Positions 14,541 through 21,890 of a stretch of DNA of 29,536 nt are shown piece after piece. A program made the translations under genes and the position numbers. The DNA comes from CAZJQD01 sp964548165 [NCBI: uncultured bacterium]. Lineage in GTDB: Bacteria > UBA8481. The notes under the pieces are model-generated. The model was not told where the DNA came from, searched no databases, and saw only the letters and a list, made by a program, of their open reading frames with translations. Each line of letters starts with the position of its first letter. Positions within the stretch are counted from its first letter, which is position 1. The stretch spans positions 1-29,536 of the forward strand of contig CAZJQD010000044.1 in assembly GCA_964548165.1 (NCBI GenBank). The letters are read 5' to 3'.

Positions 14541-16694
14541 TCACTCCGTGAATCGGGTCCCCGTGCCCGCGCGACCATCCGGACGGCCCCCGGGATCCTC
14601 CCCCGCGGGGATCTCGACCATAAAGACGGCCCCTCCGTCCGCGGCATTGCGGGCCGTGATGGAGCCCCCGTGAAGGTCCACGATGCGACGGCAGACGAAG
14701 AGCCCGATGCCCAGTCCCCCGACATGCGATTCTCCCCCGCCGCGGTCATAGATCTCGAAGATGCGATCCTCGCCCCCCGGTGGTATGCCGGGACCATGAT
14801 CGCGGATCGTGATTCGAGCGGAGCCACCGCTGCGGGCGGCGAGCGCCTCGATCGGTCGCTTCCCTGCGAACTTCATGGCGTTGGAGAGCAGGTTCTCGAA
14901 GACCTGCTCCATCCGGTCGGTGTCGACGAGGGCCGGTAGGTATTCCTCTCCCTCAATTTCCACCTTGCTTCCTGCGTTCTCGATCGCCGGCTCCATGCGC
15001 CTCAGGACGGATCGAAAGACCTCCACCAGGTCCGCCGGGATCCTGTGAAGGTCAAACCGGCCTGACTTGATGCGCGCAATGTCCATCAAGCCGTTGACCA
15101 GCCGGATCATCCGTTGCGTCTGCCGCGCGACCATCTCGATCCCGCGCGCGGTCGCCTCCGCCGTCAACTCCGGTCGCCCCTGCAGTCCCTCGACGGTGAT
15201 GCGCAACGCGGCCAGCGGCGTCTTGAGGTCATGGGCGGCCACCAGGATGAACTCATCGCGAGCCTTCACCGCATTCTCCGCCTCGATCCGCGCCACCTCC
15301 TCCGCGGCCAGCCGCCGTTCACGTTCCTGGATGGCCTGGAGGCGCTCGGAGATGTCGCGGCCGACGGTAAGGATAAGGGGCTTGCCGTCGAGGCTCCGGA
15401 CAACATTCACGGAATACTCGAACGGTATGCGCTCGCCCGTCTTCGCGATGAGCTCCATCTGCACGACGGCCTCGCCGCCCGCCAGCACCCGCGCCACGGC
15501 GTCCCTGGCCTTGGGCAGGTCCTCGGGGGGATGGAGCTGATGGAATCCAGCCATGCCCGCCAACTCTTCATCGCTGTATCCGCTCACCTCCGTCGATCGC
15601 TTGTTCCAGCGGAGGGGACGTCCCGTCGCCGGATCGAAGAGGCAGACCGTATCGCGAGGGACATCGAAGAGCCGATCCGCAAACGCCTTCTCCAGCCTCA
15701 GCGCCTCCTCGGCGCGCTTGCGATCGTCGATCTCGCGCTGGAGCCGCAGATTCCAGAGGAAGGCCGCAACCAGGAATGCCGCGAAAAATAGACCCAGAGC
15801 CAGGAACCACCGCCGCACCTGGCTCCACCGTACCCGCTCTTCGCCCAGCCGAGACGCCAGCCACCGCGCGCGGATCGTTTCGGCCTCGGAGGGCGTGATG
15901 GAGCCGATGGCCCTGTTCAGGATGGCGACGAGCTCGGGCCAATCCTTGCGGATCCCGGCACCCATGTGCAGTTTCTCATCCAGTATCCCCGAGATCTTGA
16001 GGTTCTCGATGCCGCCATGAGCGATGTAATACTCGGCGGCCACGATGTTGCTGAGTCCCACGTCCGCGTCCCCGGAAGAGACCCCTTGCCAAATTTCCTC
16101 GACGGTGCGAGCCCCGACCACGTGCACCGTGGAATCGCTTACCAGGCGATCATGATTCGGACTGCCGATGAGGACGGAGACGCGGCGGCTCCCCAGGTTG
16201 TCGAGCCGGAGGTTGAATGCGGGTTCGTCGGCGCGGGTCACCAGGACCCACGGTGCCACGTAGTACTCCCTGGTGAAGGTCATGATCCGATCGCGCGCCG
16301 AAGAGCGAGCGCCGATGAGCACGCCGTCGATAGCCCGGTCCTCGACGAGCTTCATGAGCGTGCCCCAGGGAGCGATCGTGTCGATCCGCATCTGGATGCC
16401 GGTCTTTGCGACAAAGAGTCGCAGGTAGTCGACGGCTATGCCCTGGAACTCTCCGCTGTCGGATCGAAAGTTGAACGGCGCAAATCCCTCCGAGACGCCG
16501 AAGCGAACGACGGGATGGGCCTTGAGCCAGGCCTGCTCGGTATCCGAGAGCGTGACCACAGGGGGTAGAGAGCCCGACGAGAGTGGGGCCTCGGCCGAAG
16601 AGAATACGGGGGCCAGTAAGCCCATGAAACAGGCGAAGAGGGCAGGAAGGTAGAGGGCGAGGTGTGAGGCGGTGGTCGACCTCGCGCGCCTCAC
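14541..16694 (-). CDS. Membrane histidine kinase with periplasmic solute-binding (SBP_3) sensor and PAS domain
   Basis: The product has 717 residues. A signal peptide (about 1-36) leads into a bacterial extracellular solute-binding family 3 domain (about 60-285; VVRFGVSEGFAPFNF, APWGTLMKLVEDRAIDGVL), as in BvgS-type sensors that bind amino acids or small acids. One transmembrane helix (about 296-315) follows, then a PAS domain (about 335-450). HisKA has His488 in VAAHDLKTPLAAL, and HATPase_c has NLLSNAMKFAG, DHGPGIPPGGE and GLGIGLFVCRRIV. The output partner is not in the window. The start is GTG 16694, immediately after the caspase stop (TAG-GTG), so the gene is co-transcribed with it; a GGAG lies about 13 bases upstream. 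Confidence 0.93.
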   Translation of the reverse strand: MRRARSTTASHLALYLPALFACFMGLLAPVFSSAEAPLSSGSLPPVVTLSDTEQAWLKAHPVVRFGVSEGFAPFNFRSDSGEFQGIAVDYLRLFVAKTGIQMRIDTIAPWGTLMKLVEDRAIDGVLIGARSSARDRIMTFTREYYVAPWVLVTRADEPAFNLRLDNLGSRRVSVLIGSPNHDRLVSDSTVHVVGARTVEEIWQGVSSGDADVGLSNIVAAEYYIAHGGIENLKISGILDEKLHMGAGIRKDWPELVAILNRAIGSITPSEAETIRARWLASRLGEERVRWSQVRRWFLALGLFFAAFLVAAFLWNLRLQREIDDRKRAEEALRLEKAFADRLFDVPRDTVCLFDPATGRPLRWNKRSTEVSGYSDEELAGMAGFHQLHPPEDLPKARDAVARVLAGGEAVVQMELIAKTGERIPFEYSVNVVRSLDGKPLILTVGRDISERLQAIQERERRLAAEEVARIEAENAVKARDEFILVAAHDLKTPLAALRITVEGLQGRPELTAEATARGIEMVARQTQRMIRLVNGLMDIARIKSGRFDLHRIPADLVEVFRSVLRRMEPAIENAGSKVEIEGEEYLPALVDTDRMEQVFENLLSNAMKFAGKRPIEALAARSGGSARITIRDHGPGIPPGGEDRIFEIYDRGGGESHVGGLGIGLFVCRRIVDLHGGSITARNAADGGAVFMVEIPAGEDPGGRPDGRAGTGTRFTE

Positions 16695-18530
16695 CTAGCG
16701 CTCGAACTCCAGCGGGTGCGGCTCGTGGGCGACCGGATGCTGGTCGTCACAGAGTTCGGCAATCGCCGCGGAAGCCTCCTGGAACGCCTCGGCGAAGCCG
16801 GAAATCCGGGACTGGTACATCAGCGCGTCGAACAGGCACGCGAGGAAGACGGAGCCCCCCGTCCGCTCGGGCTCGCCAGCGACCCCGGCGTTGGACGTCT
16901 CATCGGCCCGCGACGAGACGTAGACCCAGCGATTCGGCGCGGCGAGGGACTCCACGAAGCTCCCGCTGTTGCACGCGTCGACGAGGACGATGACGCGCGC
17001 GGCGCGAATGGCGTCCAGGTCACGGCGCAGGAGGTCCTGGTCGTAGGAACGAACTTCAGGCTCCAGCGATGACCTCCCCAGCGTGGCGTCGCCGTGCCCG
17101 CTGTATGCGAAGAAGACCACGTCGTCGGGCCCCGCCTTCGCGGCCAGCTCGGCGATCGCCGCGCGTATTCGGGGGATAGTCACGTTGTCCTCGGTGACAT
17201 CGAGATCGTCGACGATGACGGTGACATCCTCCGGCCGCGCGGAGAGGGATCCCGTGAGAAACCGGCGGAAGTTCCAGCCGTCGGTGATCGCGTCGGAGAG
17301 CGATCGGGGTGACGGAAAGTCCGCGGCGCAGACGGCGAGGCCGAGGACGCGAGACGCTCCCAGGTTCCGCGCGGTCGGCGCGGGCAGGCTTTCACCGACG
17401 CGCGTGATCATAAGCCGCCATGAACCCCGATCGACATCCCGAAGGGGACGTAGGCGCGCGCGAAGCCGTTCGCCGCCCTGGACCTCCACGACGAGCCGGG
17501 GATTATTGTCCTCGCCGCAATCATCGTCGGCGCGAAGCGGTCGCCCCTCGGCATCGTAGGTCACGAGGAGGGAATCGAGCGAGGACCTTACCTCGAGGCG
17601 ATAGAGCCCGCGCTCGGCAAACATAAGGTCCACCACGTCGGCATCGTTCCACTGCTCCCAGGAACCCCTGATCGTGCGAGCCCCGCTCGAGACCTCGATC
17701 GCGTCCTCCACGGACTCGCTCGCCAAGTCAGGGAAATCGTCCTCGCTCACCCTCGCGAGAGCGGAAAGCTCCAGGAAGATGGTCCCGACGTCGTTCCTGC
17801 CAACACCACGGACGAGACATTCGTAGCGCCGCCCTGCCTCTACGGCCACGGCCAGCTCGGAGGAAAAATCGTCCGAGGTCCGATCGTCATTCACGGCCAG
17901 GATCTTTCCTGCTTCATCCCTGACCGAGAGCAGCGTGTCGAGGTCACCCTTGCTTGACGTCTCGAAGAGGATGAGCCCGTCGCCGGGAGCGGTGAAGGCG
18001 AAGCGAGCCGGCCGCCCGGCCTCCATCGCCCCTTCGAAGCTGCGGCCGACCGCGGCCGCGATGATGGGCAAGTCCACGGGCGCGAACGAGACGGCCGCCT
18101 GCGCCTTCTCTGGAAAGGACTCAACCGAGGGCGCGATCGCTATCTCCACCGCGATCGTCTCGCCGGCGGCGAGCGCGCAGACGACCGCGGCATCGAGGTC
18201 AAAGGCGTCGTCGCTCGATCCCAGGCATGTTCCTCGCGCGTCGAAGACATGAATGAGGACGTCGTCCTTGGCGAAGGTCCTGACAAGGTGATACCCGGAT
18301 CGCTCGGCGCGAAAGACGACCGTGGTTGCTTCCCCCCTGCCCGCCAGGCCGACCTTGGCCGACCCACCCACCACAGGTGCTCCGATCGCGGAGCCCTCGC
18401 GCGACGCGGCCTCGACGGCATCGAGAACTTCAGCCAGGGATCGGCCGCATCCGGTCGCCAGGAACGCGGCCACCATCAGTGGCACCAGGGCCAGCGCCGG
18501 TCGGAGCGCAATCAGCAGTCCAGGCCTCAC
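16695..18530 (-). CDS. Caspase-family (C14) lipoprotein with three PPC-like domains
   Basis: The 611-residue protein is a prokaryotic metacaspase-like peptidase placed at the envelope. The signal peptide ends in lipobox LATGC (Cys28). Three beta-rich pre-peptidase C-terminal (PPC)-like repeats follow (about 65-150, 165-255, 280-375), each with the pattern F-T/R-A...G-Y/L-I-F-x-T, D-T-L-L-S-V-R-D-E and V-E-A-G-R-R-Y. The C-terminal caspase domain (about 390-600) has catalytic His479 in FFAYSGHGD and Cys520 in VLVDACNSGSF, so it should be active. The start is GTG 18530, four bases after the gshB-like stop, which gives the shortest complete lipoprotein signal; GTG is inferred. PPC domains plus caspase on an exported lipoprotein is rare, because most bacterial caspases are cytoplasmic. 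Confidence 0.9.
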   Translation of the reverse strand: MRPGLLIALRPALALVPLMVAAFLATGCGRSLAEVLDAVEAASREGSAIGAPVVGGSAKVGLAGRGEATTVVFRAERSGYHLVRTFAKDDVLIHVFDARGTCLGSSDDAFDLDAAVVCALAAGETIAVEIAIAPSVESFPEKAQAAVSFAPVDLPIIAAAVGRSFEGAMEAGRPARFAFTAPGDGLILFETSSKGDLDTLLSVRDEAGKILAVNDDRTSDDFSSELAVAVEAGRRYECLVRGVGRNDVGTIFLELSALARVSEDDFPDLASESVEDAIEVSSGARTIRGSWEQWNDADVVDLMFAERGLYRLEVRSSLDSLLVTYDAEGRPLRADDDCGEDNNPRLVVEVQGGERLRARLRPLRDVDRGSWRLMITRVGESLPAPTARNLGASRVLGLAVCAADFPSPRSLSDAITDGWNFRRFLTGSLSARPEDVTVIVDDLDVTEDNVTIPRIRAAIAELAAKAGPDDVVFFAYSGHGDATLGRSSLEPEVRSYDQDLLRRDLDAIRAARVIVLVDACNSGSFVESLAAPNRWVYVSSRADETSNAGVAGEPERTGGSVFLACLFDALMYQSRISGFAEAFQEASAAIAELCDDQHPVAHEPHPLEFER

Positions 18531-18534
18531 GGTT

Positions 18535-19536
18535 CTAGGCGCGACCCTCGCGGGCCCGTCGTTCGAGGCAGTCGACGACCTCGATCTCACAACGGCGGTT
18601 CATGGCCTTGTTGATCTGGATCATGCCGGAGGGGCAGGTGACGTTGACCTCGCTCAGGCGATCCCCGATCACGTCGATGCAGATGAGCGGAAGATCGGCG
18701 GCGGAATAGGCGCGCGCGACGTGTTCGCAGGCGGCGCGGTCGGCGTCGTTCAGGTCGAAGGGAACCGTGATGGCGCCCGCATGGATATTGGCGAGGTATT
18801 CTCCCTTCCGGGGCACGCGATTGACCCACCCGACGGGCTTTCCCTCCACGAGAAAGATCCGCTTGTCGCCCTCGGGGATACGCTCGTTGAACTGCTGGAT
18901 CATCACCGGTTCGATGCGTGCGCCGCCGTCGGAACCGGCCGTATTCAGGCCGACACCCGCCTGCGCGATCGCGGCGCGCGCCGCGGCTTCGTCGCCGGCC
19001 GGGAACGCCGTGACGCCGAAGCCGCCGAACGCGTTCGTGGGCTTGGCGATCCAGCGCGGCACCTCGGGATGAGCCCTCACGAATGCCAGGCCCTCCTCGA
19101 CCGACAAAACGACGGCCGTCGTGACGATACCGCCGTCATAGGAGAAGATCGCGATCTTCTCGTTCCACTGCCGGATGGCGGAGGGCTTGTTGAGAACGAG
19201 CGTGCCGGCATAGTCGAGCATGTACGTGACGGCCATGTAGGCGGCATCGACGGGCGGGTCGATGCGGAGCATGACGAGGTCGAACTCCTTGAGGTTGCGG
19301 GCACCGAGCGGTTTGAAGGCATCCTCGGGCCGACCTTCACCGGCGAACCGGTTCTCGAACCAGCGCGCCGAGCACCCGTCACCGGAGAGGCTCAGCGTTG
19401 CCTCGGGCGCGAACGCCACCCGGTGCCCCCGCCGCGCGAACTCGGCGGCGAACAGCAGCGAGTTGTCCCAGGAAGGTTCCAGTTGCGAAAAGTCCTCGGT
19501 TAGAAAAGCGATATCGAGTCGTCCACCGGCGTCCAT
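18535..19536 (-). CDS. gshB: Glutathione synthetase-like ATP-grasp ligase
   Basis: The 333-residue product is close to GshB in length and landmarks: MLRIDPPVDAAYMAVTYMLDYA and VLNKPSAIRQWNEKIAIF in the N-terminal half, the ATP-grasp lysine and loop WIAKPTNAFGGFGV, VMIQQFNERIPEGDKRIFLVEGKPVGWVNRVP, and the metal-binding end SEVNVTCPSGMIQINK. It would join a peptide such as gamma-Glu-Cys to glycine. No gshA lies in the window, and the start of an operon with a caspase and a sensor kinase is unusual for a glutathione gene, so another dipeptide-type substrate is possible. ATG 19536 is preceded by a -10-like TAGTAT six bases upstream, suggesting a leaderless message. Confidence 0.82.
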   Translation of the reverse strand: MDAGGRLDIAFLTEDFSQLEPSWDNSLLFAAEFARRGHRVAFAPEATLSLSGDGCSARWFENRFAGEGRPEDAFKPLGARNLKEFDLVMLRIDPPVDAAYMAVTYMLDYAGTLVLNKPSAIRQWNEKIAIFSYDGGIVTTAVVLSVEEGLAFVRAHPEVPRWIAKPTNAFGGFGVTAFPAGDEAAARAAIAQAGVGLNTAGSDGGARIEPVMIQQFNERIPEGDKRIFLVEGKPVGWVNRVPRKGEYLANIHAGAITVPFDLNDADRAACEHVARAYSAADLPLICIDVIGDRLSEVNVTCPSGMIQINKAMNRRCEIEVVDCLERRAREGRA

Positions 19537-19542
19537 GGCCGA

Positions 19543-19562
19543 ATACTACACCGGAACCGGTG
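19543..19562 (-). promoter_or_regulatory. -10-like element and dyad upstream of the gshB-like gene
   Basis: Minus-strand TAGTAT (19548-19543) is six bases from ATG 19536, the same spacing as at 7968-7973 and at both sides of 21840-21890. Directly upstream is the perfect dyad CACCGG-AA-CCGGTG (19549-19562), which would lie between -35 and -10 and could be an operator. No convincing -35 is seen. The remaining bases of this 81-base gap show nothing else, and no terminator for the SRPBCC gene. Confidence 0.4.
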
Positions 19563-19617
19563 CTCGGGAATCCTCGTAATGACCCCGCTCATGGGTGATA
19601 CGGTCGGATGGAAGCGG

Positions 19618-20178
19618 TCAATTCCACTGGAGCCGCATCTTCGCTCGCCGATACGCGAAGATGCGCTCCAGGTCACGGCGGACGAAGAGCGTATGCGCCC
19701 AGCGGCCCAGTTGGCCGCCGACCGGGAGGGCGTATGAGACGCGGTCGCGGCAGAGCGTGCCGCCTGGCACCTCGTCGAAGGTGTGCTCGTGAACCCAGCG
19801 GGCGTAGGGTCCCCGGAGCTGTTCGTCGACGAACCGATAGGGCGGTTCCCAGGTTGAGATCAGCGTCCGCCAGCGCATCGGGATCCCGCGTAGCGAGATC
19901 CGGTAGTCGATGATCGTGCCGGGGCGCATCAGGATGGGGCGCGGCGTCAGGATCCGAAATCCCAGCCAGGGCGGCGTGAGGGTCTCGAGGTTGCTCGCAT
20001 CCGCGAAGAAGGGAAAGACCTCGTCCCTTATGCGCGGGACGACCTGCTCGGCCTCGAGGAGAAACCCGTTCGCCGTCTCGGAGATCCAGAGCCCTTCCAC
20101 CAAGCGAGTTGCTTCTTCCCGATCCGAGCGGCCACGGTTCGCGGCTCCCGGCCGCGCGCTCTCTTCGCGCCCGATCAT
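19618..20178 (-). CDS. SRPBCC (START/Bet v1-like) ligand-binding protein
   Basis: The 186-residue cytoplasmic protein has a single SRPBCC fold from about residue 35: LLEAEQVVPRIRDEVFPFFADASNLETLTPPWLGFRI, then GTIIDYRISLRGIPMRWRTLISTWEPPYRFVDEQLRGPYARWVHEHTF. That order (opening strand, DASNLE helix, WxxPYRFVDEQ and WVHEHTF strands) matches the polyketide-cyclase/ligand-binding branch that often sits with SDR-DUF2867 genes. The ligand is unknown, probably hydrophobic. ATG 20178 overlaps the SDR stop as ATGA, so it is the second gene of the leftward operon from the symmetric promoter. Confidence 0.88.
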   Translation of the reverse strand: MIGREESARPGAANRGRSDREEATRLVEGLWISETANGFLLEAEQVVPRIRDEVFPFFADASNLETLTPPWLGFRILTPRPILMRPGTIIDYRISLRGIPMRWRTLISTWEPPYRFVDEQLRGPYARWVHEHTFDEVPGGTLCRDRVSYALPVGGQLGRWAHTLFVRRDLERIFAYRRAKMRLQWN

Positions 20179-21842
20179 CGCGATTTCTCCGCCTTGTTCT
20201 TCTCTGTCTTTCTCCCGTTCCGTGTCTCGGGCGCTCGAGCCGGCAGGGGATCCTGAGATTCGACGCGCTGTGCGGCGGCGCCGATGCCGCGGAACATGCC
20301 CGCAAAGACGTACTCGTGGAGAGGCACGACCGTATACCAGTAGAGAACGCCTGAGAGCCCGCGGGGACGAAACTGCGCGGTCTGAGTGAGTCGGCACCCG
20401 CCCTCGGCAGGCTCGATCCGGAAGGCCAGCCGGGCCTCTCCCGGAAGCTTCATCTCCGCGGCCAGGATCAGCTCCTGTCCCGGAACGCACGCGACAACGC
20501 GCCAGAAGTCGAGCGCGTCGCCGACCCTGACGATCGCGGGATCGCGCCGTCCTCGGCGGAGTCCGACTCCGCCCACAAGGCGATCGAGGGCGCCTCGAAT
20601 CCACCAGAGCCAGTCGGCATGATACCAGCCGGTCTCGCCCCCTAGCCGCGAAACGGCGCTCCACGCGGAGGCGGCCCGAACCGGAAGGAAGCCCGTCCGC
20701 TCGTCGCGGAAGAGGGCTCCACCCGACCACGAAGGATCGCCGGCTATCGGATGTTCCGGGGCGATCTCGGGCGTCAGGACCGGTCCGGCGTCCGTCCAGG
20801 AGGTCTCGCGGTCTCCGCTCCGCGTCCGATCGATCGCGCGACGGATCGCCTCGCGGGGCGTGGAGAGTTCACGAGGCAGGAAGGCGCGGATGCGTTCCTC
20901 GCGACAGACCACGGGGTTGGAGAGGCCCTGGGCAAGCGGGCGGGCGATGGCGGCGGGAACGGGGGTGACGAGGTGGATCCAGTAGGAGGAGAGCTTCGGC
21001 GTCAGGACGGGAACGGGCAGAACGAGGCGGCGCGGCAGACCTGCCTCCTCGGCGTAGATCGCCATCAGCTCCTGGTAGGTCAAGACGTCAGGGCCGCCGA
21101 TCTCGAAGATGCGATCGGCGCGGTGATCGGGCAAGGGGATCTCGATCGCGCCCTCGAGGTATGCCAATACGTCCCGGATTGCGATCGGCTGGTTGCGGGT
21201 GCGAACCCACCGCGGCGTCACCATGATCGGGAGTCGCTCCACGAGGTAGCGAAGGATCTCGAAGGATGCGGAACCGGAGCCGAGGATCATGGCCGCCCTG
21301 AGCTCGATGACGGGCACGGTGCCGTCCGCCAGGATCACCCCGACCTCGTGGCGAGACCTGAGGTGAGGGCTGAGATCGTCCTCTCCCCTGCCGAGTCCGC
21401 CCAGGTAGACGATCCGCCCGACCCCGGCGGCGGCCGCGGCGTCCCGCACGTTCCGTGCCGCGGAGCGATCGGCCTGCTCGAAGTCCGGTTGCGTCGCGTC
21501 CATGGAGTGAACGAGGTAGTACACGGCGTCGATGCCCTTGAAGGCGTCGGCGAGCGCGGAGGTATCGAGTACATCGCAGGCGGCCAGCCGCAAGCCGTCC
21601 CGACCGCTCCAGGGCCGCGCGCGCAGTTTCTCGATCGACCGGCCGGCCGCGACGACCTCGTGCCCCAGGTCGAGAAGACGAGGCACGAGCCGGCCTCCGA
21701 CATAGCCCGTGGCCCCGAGGACGAGGACTCGACGCGGTCTGGCTGACGCAGGCGTCCGGGCCGGAGTCTCCAGGACCGACCGCTCGGGAACCTGGGAATC
21801 GGATACCTGTGCACAGCCTGGCGGATCGCAAAAAATTGTCAT
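20175..21842 (-). CDS. SDR-family NAD(P)-binding protein fused to DUF2867
   Basis: The product has 555 residues. The N-terminal Rossmann domain (about 38-300) has GATGYVGG (43-50), DAVYYLVHSM and IVYLGGLG, as in atypical extended SDRs of the NAD-dependent epimerase type. The canonical YxxxK is not evident, so oxidoreductase activity is uncertain. The C-terminal DUF2867 region (about 385-535; GWYHADWLWWIRGALDRLVGGVG, VVACVPGQELILAAEMKLPGEARLAF, GVLYWYTVVPLHEYVFAGMFRGI) is an SRPBCC-like lipid-handling fold. The Lys/Glu-rich last 20 residues are tail. ATG 21842 coincides with the predicted transcription start. It is divergent from, and probably co-regulated with, the lipid-modification operon. 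Confidence 0.9.
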   Translation of the reverse strand: MTIFCDPPGCAQVSDSQVPERSVLETPARTPASARPRRVLVLGATGYVGGRLVPRLLDLGHEVVAAGRSIEKLRARPWSGRDGLRLAACDVLDTSALADAFKGIDAVYYLVHSMDATQPDFEQADRSAARNVRDAAAAAGVGRIVYLGGLGRGEDDLSPHLRSRHEVGVILADGTVPVIELRAAMILGSGSASFEILRYLVERLPIMVTPRWVRTRNQPIAIRDVLAYLEGAIEIPLPDHRADRIFEIGGPDVLTYQELMAIYAEEAGLPRRLVLPVPVLTPKLSSYWIHLVTPVPAAIARPLAQGLSNPVVCREERIRAFLPRELSTPREAIRRAIDRTRSGDRETSWTDAGPVLTPEIAPEHPIAGDPSWSGGALFRDERTGFLPVRAASAWSAVSRLGGETGWYHADWLWWIRGALDRLVGGVGLRRGRRDPAIVRVGDALDFWRVVACVPGQELILAAEMKLPGEARLAFRIEPAEGGCRLTQTAQFRPRGLSGVLYWYTVVPLHEYVFAGMFRGIGAAAQRVESQDPLPARAPETRNGRKTEKNKAEKSR

Positions 21843-21890
21843 GAGGAGATTATTGACTTATGTCTGACCTATGTCAATAATCTCCTCATG
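21840..21890. promoter_or_regulatory. Symmetric divergent promoter/operator with leaderless starts on both strands
   Basis: Perfect 18-bp inverted repeats (CATGAGGAGATTATTGAC at 21840-21857 and its complement at 21873-21890) flank 15 central bases. Plus strand: -35 TTGACT (21853-21858), 17-bp spacer, -10 AATAAT (21876-21881), then six bases to ATG 21888. Minus strand: -35 TTGACA (21877-21872), 17-bp spacer, -10 AATAAT (21854-21849), then six bases to ATG 21842. Each -35 overlaps the other's -10. Inside are 11-bp direct repeats TTGACTTATGT (21853-21863) and CTGACCTATGT (21864-21874), the repeat length used by CarH/LitR regulators; one such regulator ends the rightward operon. The site is AT-rich in GC-rich surroundings. 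Confidence 0.85.

Noticed and set aside
18322-19503. 393-residue plus-strand reading frame
   Set aside because: It is antisense to the GshB-like and caspase genes and has no supporting motif or ribosome site.
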